DNA from: a virus
IMG/VR virus record: IMGVR_UViG_3300035034_001047
Span: 1-26,977 of that record
Reading direction: 5' to 3' (one strand)
DNA: 26,977 nt
Shown piece by piece: positions 14,249 to 23,117 of the stretch; positions within the stretch are counted from its first letter, which is position 1; every line of letters starts with the position of its first letter. A model generated the notes under the pieces. The model saw only the letters and a list, made by a program, of their open reading frames with translations, made no database searches and had not been told where the DNA came from. A program made the translations under genes and the position numbers.

Positions 14249-14277
14249 AATATACGAAAATATATTAGAAATGTCAA
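14249..14277 (-). promoter_or_regulatory. Sigma70-like promoter of the polymerase gene, giving a near-leaderless transcript
   Basis: TTGACA (14272-14277), a 17-nt spacer ending TTTTCG, TATATT (14249-14254). The predicted start of transcription falls at about 14242-14243, on the polymerase ATG itself. The -35 box overlaps the TGA stop of the upstream gene (14274-14276). Confidence 0.75.
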
Positions 14278-14642
14278 TCTTTTATTTTTGAAAATTGTAA
14301 AAGATTCGGTAAATATAAATTTAAATTAGAAATATTTTTCATTCCCAATTGTATTGATTTAGAATTCGATGCTTCTATTTCTTTTTCAGTACCTGTCACT
14401 CTCCAATCAATTGATGTTATTTCATATAATGGATTTCTATTATATTGATTTACATTATTAGAATTAATTTCAAATATAAACGAATTTAGATCATTTACCT
14501 TTCGAATAAAATATCGTTCAATAAATCCACGTTGATAGTCACTGTCAATTACCTGTGGTACAAATGTTTTAATTGATATGGATTTATCGGAAATATTAAT
14601 TTTCGGTTTTATCTTATTATATTTTTCAATTGTGGATTTCAT
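14274..14642 (-). CDS. Hypothetical tail/baseplate-region protein, 122 aa
   Basis: The start overlaps the stop of the hub-like gene by 4 bases, so the two are translationally coupled and probably act together in the tail. It has a beta-rich pattern: SISIKTFVPQVIDSDYQRGF, then IERYFIRKVNDLNSFIFEI, LYEITSIDWRVTG and an end LYLPNLLQFSKIKD. No catalytic motif, membrane segment or coiled coil. I do not recognise a named family. Its last codons contain the -35 box of the following polymerase promoter. Confidence 0.75.
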   Translation of the reverse strand: MKSTIEKYNKIKPKINISDKSISIKTFVPQVIDSDYQRGFIERYFIRKVNDLNSFIFEINSNNVNQYNRNPLYEITSIDWRVTGTEKEIEASNSKSIQLGMKNISNLNLYLPNLLQFSKIKD

Positions 14643-16972
14643 TGTTTTTGAATTTGTCTAAATTGTGAATCTACTTCAACTATCCAATTCATTCCAGAAA
14701 TTGAATGTGTTATCTCTCTTATTTGGAATATCCCTCTATCACTTCTAAACTTTGTAGGTAAATCTATAATTGAAAATGTATTATTAAATTGGATACCACT
14801 TACCCCAAATGTTGAAAATTTACAGCTAATTGGAAGTAGTACGGATATTTCTCTATAATTTGTTGTTTTTTTATCAAAGTGATTAAATAACGATGAGTCA
14901 TTAAATGCTGATACGATTATGTAATCAGAAACATCAGCTAATTCTTTATTTGGGTCGTTTATAGGTATAGTAATATCTGATACTAATGTAGCAGTTTTCA
15001 TAAAAAGCTCAAAGTTTTCTTTTAGCTTTTCTGTAGCTGTTCTATCATCTGTTGGTAGTTCTACTTCTCCTGGTGATTTTTTAACAGGAATTCGCTTACC
15101 AATTTGGTCTTCAATATCAACTGTATCTATGAATAATCGACTTGGTACCTTAACTTCCGTAGAAATTTCCATACCATTACTATCCTCAGTTTTTGTTAAT
15201 CGTTTACCGATGATTTGAGATGTCATTGCTGAAGGTATATCTATATCTACGCTGAATGAAAGAAAAGGAGATTGTTCTCCATTAGATACAAACGAAACTG
15301 GTTTGTTATATTTCAAATCTGTAAAACTTTCATCTACTATTCGGACAACAATTACATTATCATCCTTATCTATGTCCTCTGTTACTTGAAAATCCCACTT
15401 ATTATTCACTGCAGAACTCATACCATTTAATAATTCCAATATAGTTTCTCGTATAGATAACCCCTTTCTCTCTAATACCGATTTTGTGAAATCAAAATTA
15501 ATATATAAGTCATCTAATAATCCAAAATAATAGTCTTTTAATTCGTAAATATCAGTTGGATATTCGAATGATGTATTTCCTCTTGGAAATCCTGGACTTG
15601 AATTAAATGTAAAATTAACACTTCTCATATCACCCTGTGTAGCCTTCTTTGCGTGTTCAGAAAAAGAAACTTCACCATCTTTAAACGAAGTGGATAATCC
15701 GAAATCAGGTGGATGTATATTTGGTATATATAAACGAGAACCATTTGTAGAAAATATTTGTGGAAATGCAGATAAAAATGCTCCAGAAGTTTCAATGTTT
15801 AACGATAATTCACTACCATCTACAAGTTCAATAGTGTTTTCTATTTCACTTTCTTGTAATATGTCCATTAATGTACGGAATCGAATGTACCGTTCGTCAT
15901 TAAGAATACCATCACCAGCAGGGATTACTTGTTTTTCACCATCTACAGTGGTAGATCTTTTAAAAAATCGAAACCAAGTATCCTTTGTTCTATGGTTTAT
16001 TTCATTTTTTACTCCAGGAATAAAATTAATAAAATTATTAGGATCTGAAATATGTTTAACATTAATTAAATTCATAATTCGTTCAGTTCTCCACCCAGCA
16101 GGTAAATCATTAAACATATATGCAAATGATTGTGTATCAGCTCCTACTTTCACTGTAGATGTATTTGATTTTATGTTTTTTGATTTCCTTACCCATCCTT
16201 CAGATGGATTTAACCCTTGTGTTAATTTACCAGATCTGGAACTTGTATCATCAGTGATTACAATAGATAATTCTGTTTTTTCTTTTACTCCATCTTCAGT
16301 GGCAGGCGCTGGTTGAAATTGTAATCCTGATAATACTTCTCCGATTCCTGTTAAATCCACTGAAACAGTGAATCCATCACCAGTTTGAATACCACCACCT
16401 GTAATAATTCCTATATATGCTTCATATGTATACTTGGATGCTTTTCGTTTTTCATTTAATTTTTCAAAATGATAAAGTTCAGCTAATTCATTTACGTTTT
16501 TACACAACTGTCCATATGATTCTGTTTGGTTCCATCCCCATTCAATTGAAACGTGGAATCCGGGTTCCAAAAAGTATTTCGTTATTTCATCTAATTGTTC
16601 TTTTGTATAACATTTTATATCAAACTTAGCTTTTCTACTCAATCCTCTATTCCCATATGAAACTGATATACTCTCTATAATTGGTCTAGGATAATAACCA
16701 GTTCCCTGTGAGGTAGGTTCGGTTGTACTACCACCATTAAACCCCATAGAACCAACGGATGCGGATGAATCCAATGTTCCATGAATAGATTTCTGCCCGA
16801 ATGTTGGTATATTTGGATTAGATATGATTGAAACTAATTCATTTGAAGATTTACCTGCACCAGATGTGATTTTTACCCATACTCCGCCTAATTTAGAGGA
16901 AAATAAAGGATCTTTAAATTTATTTATTCTATCTGTAATACCAGATGATATAGGTGCTATTCCAAAACTCAT
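14639..16972 (-). CDS. Large baseplate hub-like tail protein
   Basis: 777 aa. After a low-complexity Ser/Gly stretch comes PRPIIESISVSYGNRGL, then KAKFDIKCYTKEQLDEITKY and FHVSIEWGWN, a beta-rich tail-protein domain. The C-terminus (DRGIFQIREITHSISGMNWIVEVDSQFR) resembles the closing strand of phage hub/gpD-type proteins (F-x-V-x-x-V-x-H-x-I-x-x-x-W-x-T). Length and position after the tape measure and next to the LysM protein fit a baseplate hub or central spike carrier. The run SGAGKSS near residue 40 resembles a P-loop but has no ATPase context. The exact T4 counterpart cannot be named. It is coupled to the 122-aa gene. Confidence 0.65.
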   Translation of the reverse strand: MSFGIAPISSGITDRINKFKDPLFSSKLGGVWVKITSGAGKSSNELVSIISNPNIPTFGQKSIHGTLDSSASVGSMGFNGGSTTEPTSQGTGYYPRPIIESISVSYGNRGLSRKAKFDIKCYTKEQLDEITKYFLEPGFHVSIEWGWNQTESYGQLCKNVNELAELYHFEKLNEKRKASKYTYEAYIGIITGGGIQTGDGFTVSVDLTGIGEVLSGLQFQPAPATEDGVKEKTELSIVITDDTSSRSGKLTQGLNPSEGWVRKSKNIKSNTSTVKVGADTQSFAYMFNDLPAGWRTERIMNLINVKHISDPNNFINFIPGVKNEINHRTKDTWFRFFKRSTTVDGEKQVIPAGDGILNDERYIRFRTLMDILQESEIENTIELVDGSELSLNIETSGAFLSAFPQIFSTNGSRLYIPNIHPPDFGLSTSFKDGEVSFSEHAKKATQGDMRSVNFTFNSSPGFPRGNTSFEYPTDIYELKDYYFGLLDDLYINFDFTKSVLERKGLSIRETILELLNGMSSAVNNKWDFQVTEDIDKDDNVIVVRIVDESFTDLKYNKPVSFVSNGEQSPFLSFSVDIDIPSAMTSQIIGKRLTKTEDSNGMEISTEVKVPSRLFIDTVDIEDQIGKRIPVKKSPGEVELPTDDRTATEKLKENFELFMKTATLVSDITIPINDPNKELADVSDYIIVSAFNDSSLFNHFDKKTTNYREISVLLPISCKFSTFGVSGIQFNNTFSIIDLPTKFRSDRGIFQIREITHSISGMNWIVEVDSQFRQIQKQ

Positions 16973-16975
16973 TTT

Positions 16976-17254
16976 TTAATATGTATTTAATATTTCCAAA
17001 AATTCCGTAGGTACTCGTAATATCATTCCTTCTTCTAATCCTATCGGGGCATCGTGTATATTATTAGCAGATGCAATAATCCACCATAACCTACTATCGT
17101 TATAATACTTAGATGCTAACGTATCAAGTCTATCGCCAGTTTGTACAGCTACATAAATATCACTATCTCTTAATTTTATAGTATTTGATATTCTACTACG
17201 ATACACCTTTCTACCAGCATCGTTTTTCTTTATTTCGTTTTTATTATATCTCAT
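16976..17254 (-). CDS. LysM-domain baseplate protein (T4 gp53 / P2 gpX-like)
   Basis: 92 aa. The C-terminal part is a LysM fold: VQTGDRLDTLASKYYNDSRLWWIIASANNI followed by IGLEEGMILRVP. In contractile tails such small LysM proteins (P2 gpX; the C-terminal domain of T4 gp53) sit in the baseplate and bind hub or wedge proteins rather than cell wall. The start shares one base with the stop of the 449-aa gene, and the hub-like gene follows after 3 bases, so all three are tightly coupled. The N-terminus is short and basic. Confidence 0.8.
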   Translation of the reverse strand: MRYNKNEIKKNDAGRKVYRSRISNTIKLRDSDIYVAVQTGDRLDTLASKYYNDSRLWWIIASANNIHDAPIGLEEGMILRVPTEFLEILNTY

Positions 17255-18603
17255 TAATTTACTGGTTCAAATGAATAAAGTTGTTCTTCTACATCTTGTC
17301 TATTTTCAATAAATGTGTATGAAATAGAAACATCAATAATTTTAGGTAATATCCAATCTTTTCCTGCTGATTTAAGTTTTGGAGAATCTTGTAACTGTGA
17401 ATGTATAGTATCATCGAACCCTGTATCCCAGCCGCCCTCATCTACCATTGTATATGATAATGAACTAATAAATCCATATTTCTCTTTATACATACCACCT
17501 ATTGTTAGTTTAGTAATCGGGGGAGTAACCACTCCTGCTGCACCATTATATTTTAATGGATATACTAATTTAGCAAGTTTATCTAATTTCTCCCATATTT
17601 TTTTATGAGTATCTGGATTTGTACTATACATTTTTAAACTAAATCCAACATTTCGTTCTATTCCCTCATACATAAATTGTGAAAATGGAGAACCTACCAT
17701 TTTGGATGATGCCCAATTTGGTGTAAACGTTTCACTAATACCTGAGATTACAACTAATGGGAACCATAATGGCTCTTGCCCATCTACTTCTATTTTTACT
17801 TTCACCGCCTCGGTTGCGTACTCATTGTTTTCTTCAAATATATTTCGGATTTTTACATCTTTACCTATTACTTTATATCCTGCGCTATTTTCGTAATAAT
17901 CAATATTTTCTTCATTTAATTCAGTTGAAGGTTTTCTATCTATATTATATCCTATTGAGAATGGATTAAATCCCAGTGCACCATCTTCTACTGACATACT
18001 TAATATGTCCATTCTTTGTTGAATAACTAATTCACTATACGGTTTTTCATCAGTGGTACGAATGGAGCCATCCCTTGCAGTTGTTTCTAATCCATCAGCG
18101 GTTCCACGTGTTCCAAATAAAATACTTCTTGCTTTATCCTTTGCCTTTCCAACTGCAATTCCAACTGCTTGTGTTCCTATTTGTTTTGGTGTTCCACCAC
18201 CTGCTTGAGCTAAAAAATTGCCCAGCACTGTTCCACCATCTCCGCCAACAGATTCAACTGTTACGGGTTTATCAGAACGGAAGCCATCTACTTTATCCTT
18301 GATTCTTGTTGGGATAAGAGTTGTTGGAATTCCAAGTTTCGATTTTATAAACTTTGTGGCAGAATCTATTTGCCCACCTATCAACCCATCTGTACCTTCT
18401 CCGCCTGTTGAATTTTTCATATCACGAACAGATGAAGTAGATTGTTTTGTAATTCTTATTGTTTCACTTCCATATAAAAGTGGAAAGTTTTTATAAAATG
18501 TTGTACGTAGCCCAGAAGTTTCTTGTTCTAACCGAACTGAACCTTTATCTCTTTCTATATTATGTACCGAACTTAAAAATAAGTCCTTCATTGTTTTAGC
18601 CAT
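17254..18603 (-). CDS. Putative baseplate / tail-tube cap protein
   Basis: 449 aa. The N-terminal half is Gly/Ser/Lys-rich and partly disordered. The C-terminal half is beta-rich, with PLWFPLVVISGISETFTPNW, then ERNVGFSLKMYS and TKLTIGGMYKEKYGFISSL. It closes PKIIDVSISYTFIE, a strand pattern typical of tube-fold tail proteins that cap the tube at the baseplate. It directly follows the tape measure gene (1-base overlap), where gp48/gp54-type proteins or distal-tail proteins usually lie. Assignment rests on position and strand pattern, not on a firm family match. Confidence 0.6.
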   Translation of the reverse strand: MAKTMKDLFLSSVHNIERDKGSVRLEQETSGLRTTFYKNFPLLYGSETIRITKQSTSSVRDMKNSTGGEGTDGLIGGQIDSATKFIKSKLGIPTTLIPTRIKDKVDGFRSDKPVTVESVGGDGGTVLGNFLAQAGGGTPKQIGTQAVGIAVGKAKDKARSILFGTRGTADGLETTARDGSIRTTDEKPYSELVIQQRMDILSMSVEDGALGFNPFSIGYNIDRKPSTELNEENIDYYENSAGYKVIGKDVKIRNIFEENNEYATEAVKVKIEVDGQEPLWFPLVVISGISETFTPNWASSKMVGSPFSQFMYEGIERNVGFSLKMYSTNPDTHKKIWEKLDKLAKLVYPLKYNGAAGVVTPPITKLTIGGMYKEKYGFISSLSYTMVDEGGWDTGFDDTIHSQLQDSPKLKSAGKDWILPKIIDVSISYTFIENRQDVEEQLYSFEPVN

Positions 18604-21137
18604 TATAATAATCCATAAGAATTTTCTGTAGAACGATTTATAGATGCCGCAACACCTTTAGATACTTTTTCTCTATCTAAGTATACTGATATCTTACCCG
18701 CTTTTAAATCCGATCTCAATGATTTCATTTCAATAATAAGTGAATCCAATCTTGAATTAGTTTCAGTGAAATCGACAGATGTATCAATATCATTAATTTC
18801 ATTAGATGTATTCTTTGTATTCGATTGTTCATTTACAGTTTCAGTTCTACTACCTAATATTTTAGTTGCTATACCACCGATAGCACCGATTGCGGATAAT
18901 GTAGGTAATGCGATCAAACCTGCCCCTGCTACAGCGGTTAGAGCACCTGCTAATCCAAATAACGCAACTGATAATAAACTAATTGGTGGGATGTACATTA
19001 ATAATGAACCTATCACAGAACCTGCTAATGTTAATTGTGGTATTAGTGAAGATATTCCGCTACTTAACATTTCAAAACCACTTCCCATTGCCTGTAACGC
19101 ATTTCCTAAAATTAATACAGAAGTTGCTATAACTAATAACGCACCAGCACCTGCTAAAATTGCAACTGCCCCAACACCACTACTCATTAAAGCCCCTAAT
19201 AAAGACACGGCACCTACTAACGCCAACATAGATACTACTGCCTTACCTACATCTCCCCATTTCACTTCCATAAATTCTTGTACTGCCTTTCCAAATACAA
19301 ATAATGCACTTGCAACAATTAATAATGCTGCTGCTCCTGCTAACATTGAAGTTGGATTTAATTTTCCAACCCCTCGTGCAGTTCCTAAATTATCACCCTT
19401 ACCACCTGTTTTGTTTGATATAGTAGATAATGCGGCTTGTCGTTTTTCAACCAATAATCGTTTCTGTGCAAATGATAATTCCTTTCCAGCAAAAAACGCT
19501 TTAAGTTTCATCCAAACTAATGATGCCTTTCGTTTAGCGGCAATTAACGCCTCCCATTTAAATATATTCTGTAAACCACCACTCATTTGACCTAATGCAA
19601 CAAGCCCACTACCCAATGCACTTAAAAATGGACCACTTATCTTATTAGTTAATCCTGTTGCCAATTCGTTTAATGAACTGAATTGTCTTTGGAAAAATGT
19701 AGTTTCTGTATTTGCGGTTTCAAGTTGAGTTGCCATTCTCTGTAATTCAACAACTGAAACTCCTATTAAGTCTGCGGATGCCTTTCGTTGATAATAATTC
19801 ATTTGTTCAAATGCGTTTATACCACCTAATTGATGTAATACTTCTTTAGTAGCCCCTTCCAAATCATTTTGGAACGCCAATCCTCTGGCTCTTTCTAAAT
19901 TAATATTCCTACCTAACAATGAAGATAATTCTAATTCCTTTGTAATCGAACTTTCAAAATCCAACAGATTATCAGCTATACCTACCATTGTAGATAATTC
20001 AGTTCCTAATTGTCTTGCAAATACAGCGGCAGATGCTAAGTTTTTTCCGCCATCTTTTCCAAACAATGCAAATGCTTCAGTATTATTTGCCAAGTCGGAC
20101 ATTACCTGTGAAGGAATTACTCCTCTTTGTTTTGCAAATTCTTTTGTTGAAGTAATTAAATCCTCTGCTATATTCTTAGACCCATTATTTAATCTTGCAA
20201 ACGAACCTACTAATGTTGCTGCTTCTTTACCACTTATTCCTAAATTTAATGCAAGTAAATTAGTATTTAATTGAGTACCAAGTGATGCCGATTCAGTATT
20301 TCCAAATTGATTTGCTAATTCAGTAGCCGTTCCAGTCGCATCATCAAATACGGTACTCATTAAAGCTGTTCGTCTAGCTATTCCATCTGTTGATGATAGA
20401 GTTAACCCAAACTCAGAATTCATTTCTCCTATTTTACCAACTACTTGCCCCAACCCGATTGTTAAGAACCCAATACCAGCACTTGCATTAGAAAGCATTA
20501 AACTAGCTGTATCTAATACGCCGCCTATTGATTTTTTAATTCCATCGTAAACTGCAATTTGCGCATCTAATTGTTCTTTTTGGTTTTCTGTTAAATGAGC
20601 GTACTCATTAGCCAAAGAATTAGTAACTCGTAATGATTCAACTTGTTTTTTAAGATTTGGATATCTATCTATTGAACCTATTTTTTTTATATTACCTAAC
20701 TCCGATTCAAACTCCCTGTTTAATAATTCCTTCTGTGTAATATCAGACGATGTTAGATTAGCTATCTGTTCGTTTATCTCTTGTGAACGTTCTAAAATAT
20801 TAAGATTATGTTCACTTTGAATGGCTGAAGAATGTAACGATTGAATTCTTCTTTTTTCAATTTCTTGGATAGGAAGATATATACCAGTTAATGATTTTAA
20901 TCCTTGTTCTTGGTCACTGATTGATTGGAGAACGTCGGTACTTACCTTCGTACGGGATTGTTGAATCTGAATATTGATGTTTTTTAATTTAGTGGCTAAT
21001 GTTATCCGTTTTGTATTCAGTTCATTAACTTTTTTAGTATCTCTTATTTCTTGGGCATCAGATGCAGCAATATCCCTCTTTAATTTTTCAATCTCTTTTA
21101 ATATCTTAAGTCGTTCTTTATTTAAATCTTCAGCCAC
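18603..21137 (-). CDS. Tail tape measure protein
   Basis: 844 aa. Residues 1-60 are a charged coiled coil, followed by long helical Gln/Glu/Lys-rich segments. A hydrophobic patch lies at 205-235, and clustered Ala/Gly/Leu membrane-like helices at about 598-617, 632-680 and 703-760. The C-terminus ends GKISVYLDREKVSKGVAASI, common in tape measures. It sets tail length and is ejected with DNA. At about 0.15 nm per residue it predicts a tail near 125 nm. The start is GTG: an in-frame TGA lies 3 codons upstream and no early ATG exists. It follows the chaperone-like pair and a 72-aa gene, the standard order. Confidence 0.9.
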   Translation of the reverse strand: MAEDLNKERLKILKEIEKLKRDIAASDAQEIRDTKKVNELNTKRITLATKLKNINIQIQQSRTKVSTDVLQSISDQEQGLKSLTGIYLPIQEIEKRRIQSLHSSAIQSEHNLNILERSQEINEQIANLTSSDITQKELLNREFESELGNIKKIGSIDRYPNLKKQVESLRVTNSLANEYAHLTENQKEQLDAQIAVYDGIKKSIGGVLDTASLMLSNASAGIGFLTIGLGQVVGKIGEMNSEFGLTLSSTDGIARRTALMSTVFDDATGTATELANQFGNTESASLGTQLNTNLLALNLGISGKEAATLVGSFARLNNGSKNIAEDLITSTKEFAKQRGVIPSQVMSDLANNTEAFALFGKDGGKNLASAAVFARQLGTELSTMVGIADNLLDFESSITKELELSSLLGRNINLERARGLAFQNDLEGATKEVLHQLGGINAFEQMNYYQRKASADLIGVSVVELQRMATQLETANTETTFFQRQFSSLNELATGLTNKISGPFLSALGSGLVALGQMSGGLQNIFKWEALIAAKRKASLVWMKLKAFFAGKELSFAQKRLLVEKRQAALSTISNKTGGKGDNLGTARGVGKLNPTSMLAGAAALLIVASALFVFGKAVQEFMEVKWGDVGKAVVSMLALVGAVSLLGALMSSGVGAVAILAGAGALLVIATSVLILGNALQAMGSGFEMLSSGISSLIPQLTLAGSVIGSLLMYIPPISLLSVALFGLAGALTAVAGAGLIALPTLSAIGAIGGIATKILGSRTETVNEQSNTKNTSNEINDIDTSVDFTETNSRLDSLIIEMKSLRSDLKAGKISVYLDREKVSKGVAASINRSTENSYGLL

Positions 21138-21147
21138 AGTTCAAAAA

Positions 21148-21366
21148 TTATAATTTTGCTTTAGGTATCTTTGATAGAATTCGATCCAATTCTTCTTTTT
21201 CCCTTTTGATCTTTTCCATTTGTTTTATAGCTTCATCATCCATCTTAGCCTTTTTAGCTTTGGCAAGAAGTGAATCCACCGCGTTTGCCTTTAACCCATC
21301 GAAAAATGCATCGGAAAACTTTTTAGCGGCGCCGAAGATCTCATTCACTGGTTGTTTTTGTTTCAT
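21148..21366 (-). CDS. Small helical protein before the tape measure gene, 72 aa
   Basis: Starts MKQKQPVNEIFGAAKKFSDAFF and is almost entirely charged amphipathic helix, ending in a coiled-coil-like EAIKQMEKIKREKEELDRIL. It lies 10 bases upstream of the tape measure GTG. Its size, helical nature and position would suit a tape-measure-associated or assembly factor, but no family is recognised. A short AT-only hairpin (TTATAGTT with AACTATAA, 21383-21402) lies just upstream of its leader. Composition matches its neighbours. Confidence 0.7.
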   Translation of the reverse strand: MKQKQPVNEIFGAAKKFSDAFFDGLKANAVDSLLAKAKKAKMDDEAIKQMEKIKREKEELDRILSKIPKAKL

Positions 21367-21430
21367 ATTAATAGTATGTTATAGTTTTATAACTATAAAT
21401 ATAAAATATTACAAAAATAAGGAAAAAGAA

Positions 21431-21670
21431 TTACCTACGAATATTTACTTTTGAATTTTGATTGGTGGTTTTCTTCACCTCTGCCTCTTCTTCTTTTTTC
21501 AATTTAACCAACTTATTATAGTAAAAGTTTCTCCATTTGGTAGGCATAGTATATACATCTGTAAATGTGAAGCCGTTACCAAATTGAATAAGTTGCCACA
21601 TTTCAGTGTGTAACTTATAAGAATGGTTACTCGGAAGGGTAAAAAAAGTCGATCCCGAACGGGATATCAA
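21431..21670 (-). CDS. Tail assembly chaperone extension (gp51-like), probably made by frameshift
   Basis: 79 codons open in the +1 frame relative to the upstream gp26-like gene, overlapping its last 44 bases. The frame opens at TTG, with no ATG and no ribosome site in the overlap; the first ATG is at codon 24. The protein has MWQLIQFGNGFTFTDVYTMP and KWRNFYYNKLVKLKKEEE, an aromatic module that I associate with the small hub-assembly proteins of T4-like phages. The overlap contains seven T (21641-21647), which permit a +1 or -2 shift. A shift there gives a fusion of about 319-320 aa, the lambda G/GT style arrangement. Independent translation from codon 24 is the alternative. Confidence 0.65.
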   Translation of the reverse strand: MISRSGSTFFTLPSNHSYKLHTEMWQLIQFGNGFTFTDVYTMPTKWRNFYYNKLVKLKKEEEAEVKKTTNQNSKVNIRR

Positions 21671-22391
21671 GAGCCTCCATCTCGCCTGTTATATCAGATT
21701 CAAATTGGAATTTTAACTCTAAATCTGGACTAATAGAATTTACATAATTTCGTAATGCTTTACTATCTTGTGAAACTAAATTCTCAGCCAACTCATTTAT
21801 TGTTTTTCTTTCTTCTTTTCCATCTACTGATACAATCATATGGCGTAAACGGGTAGTAACTTCTTTAGAACCTGCGTTTTTAGTAAGACGTGCAAGTGCT
21901 TGTAAATCTTTATTAATTTCAAGTTCATCACCGTGAGTTAATAACTTAAATTCAATATCTTTTTGTGTTTTTTCTAAAGTAAATTTATATCGGTTTTCTC
22001 TATTTAATACTGATTCATCTACTTCTTTTACTTTTACTTGAGATAAATCAATAGTTACATTTTGCCTTTCCAACGAAAATGGATCTGTAACTTCTGCGTT
22101 ATATTCGTTACCATAACCCAATATTCTTGTAGCTATTAGTATGGCGTTTTTATCTCCAATGATAATATCGTTTATATCTATATCATCAATTATAATAGAT
22201 TCAAATAATTTATCCAATACAACACCTTTCTTTATTAAATTTTGAGAAGCTAATATATCTTCTTCTTTAGCTGTCATATACTTAATAGTAATTTGACCAG
22301 ATGAAAGAGGGGAATCTTCTGGATAAACTAATCCTTTTGATGGGAGGTCAATAACTTCTGTTGGAAACTTGTGTTCTTTTTTTGTACTCAT
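21627..22391 (-). CDS. gp26-like protein, probable tail assembly chaperone
   Basis: 254 aa. The opening FPTEVIDLPSKGLVYPEDSP, then ITIKYMTAKEEDIL and KKGVVLDKLFES, is the conserved start of T4 gp26-type proteins, annotated as baseplate hub but absent from mature hub structures as far as I recall. It lies between tail tube and tape measure, exactly where tail assembly chaperone G is found in other tailed phages, and is followed by an overlapping out-of-frame extension. It would bind the tape measure protein during tail assembly. It ends FGIDFFYPSE just after a run of seven T. No strong Shine-Dalgarno; a terminator separates it from the tube gene. Confidence 0.75.
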   Translation of the reverse strand: MSTKKEHKFPTEVIDLPSKGLVYPEDSPLSSGQITIKYMTAKEEDILASQNLIKKGVVLDKLFESIIIDDIDINDIIIGDKNAILIATRILGYGNEYNAEVTDPFSLERQNVTIDLSQVKVKEVDESVLNRENRYKFTLEKTQKDIEFKLLTHGDELEINKDLQALARLTKNAGSKEVTTRLRHMIVSVDGKEERKTINELAENLVSQDSKALRNYVNSISPDLELKFQFESDITGEMEALDIPFGIDFFYPSE

Positions 22392-22453
22392 AACATTTAA
22401 TTTGTTGTTGATTTGTCCTTATAAATATAAAAAATTAATATTTTTAGAATAAT

Positions 22454-22491
22454 AAAAAAACCTCACCACTTATAATAAAGTAGGAGGTTTT
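22454..22491 (-). terminator. Intrinsic terminator after the tail tube gene
   Basis: Stem AAAACCTC (22457-22464) with GAGGTTTT (22484-22491), plus an inner ACTT/AAGT helix and a short loop. On the minus strand the stem ends in TTTTTTT followed by ATTATT. It lies about 70 bases after the tube stop and would let the tube be made in excess over the chaperone and tape measure genes. Confidence 0.8.
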
Positions 22492-22562
22492 AAAATTTTA
22501 GTTCAATATATGATTAAGCCGTACTACTTATTTTAGTTCAATATTAAATAGTTTAATATTAA

Positions 22563-23051
22563 TCAATATTCCAAAATTGCGTAATCGTAGGCTAAAGTCA
22601 CAGTTATTTCTACTTTTTCAGATGATTCATATGTTAAATCACCGAAATTTGCTTCTGTAATAAATGCACCTTTTACTGTCCACTCTTCTACCTTATCCGT
22701 AACTGGTCCTAAAAGATAGAAATTCAAATCTTTTTTGTAAAAATCAGCGTACCCTTCTCTACCTGTAATAGCTTCGTGAGATAATCGTACCCACTCCATT
22801 ACTGCTTGTGCTCCAGATGGAACCAATGGGTCATGTAGTGTAATTGAAATATCATTCCAAGTAGTTTTTCCTTTAATTTTACGTTGTACGTTGATATGAT
22901 CTATAGTTACAACATCAGAAGAAATAGTTGGTCTACTCATTGCTTTAATCATATATGATGGTATCCCGTCTACTTCCATAATGAACCTGTTTTGCATCTT
23001 TGGTTCAAAATTGGTATAGAAAGCTTGATCGTATTCTAAAATTTCTGCCAT
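22563..23051 (-). CDS. Tail tube protein (T4 gp19-like)
   Basis: 162 aa, the same size as T4 gp19 (163). NRFIMEVDGIPSYMIKAMSRP, then ISITLHDPLVPSGAQAVMEW and the closing VEITVTLAYDYAILEY are characteristic of the gp19 tube family. Polymerised hexamers form the inner tube through which DNA passes. It has an AAAGGAA Shine-Dalgarno, a TATACTTATA promoter-like element 44 bases upstream and an intrinsic terminator downstream, so it can be expressed as a strong single-gene late unit, as suits a high-copy protein. Confidence 0.92.
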   Translation of the reverse strand: MAEILEYDQAFYTNFEPKMQNRFIMEVDGIPSYMIKAMSRPTISSDVVTIDHINVQRKIKGKTTWNDISITLHDPLVPSGAQAVMEWVRLSHEAITGREGYADFYKKDLNFYLLGPVTDKVEEWTVKGAFITEANFGDLTYESSEKVEITVTLAYDYAILEY

Positions 23052-23094
23052 AATAAATTTCCTTTAAATAATGTGTTTAGTTTAATTATATATA

Positions 23095-23104
23095 TATAAG
23101 TATA
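23095..23104 (-). promoter_or_regulatory. TATACTTATA late-promoter candidate of the tail tube gene
   Basis: Perfect decamer on the minus strand in the gap between the SWIM-like gene and the tube gene, 44 bases before the tube ATG, followed by an alternating TA stretch. Confidence 0.5.
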
Positions 23105-23117
23105 ACTTTTTTTAGTT

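Noticed and set aside
15690-16316. Plus-strand ORF of 208 codons opposite the hub-like gene
   Set aside because: Antisense shadow with no ribosome site or recognisable domain, inside a well-supported minus-strand gene.
16841-16861. P-loop-like SGAGKSS near residue 40 of the hub-like protein
   Set aside because: No hydrophobic strand before it, no Walker B, and the surrounding sequence is low-complexity Ser/Gly; a chance match.
18766-19590. Long plus-strand ORF (274 codons) opposite the tape measure gene
   Set aside because: Its Ala/Asn/Pro-rich product is the mirror of the tape measure's Ala/Gly/Leu helices; no plus-strand gene or signal exists anywhere else in the window.
21383-21402. AT-only inverted repeat upstream of the 72-aa gene as a terminator
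   Set aside because: 8-bp stem without G-C strength and no T-run; listed only as a note in the gene entry.
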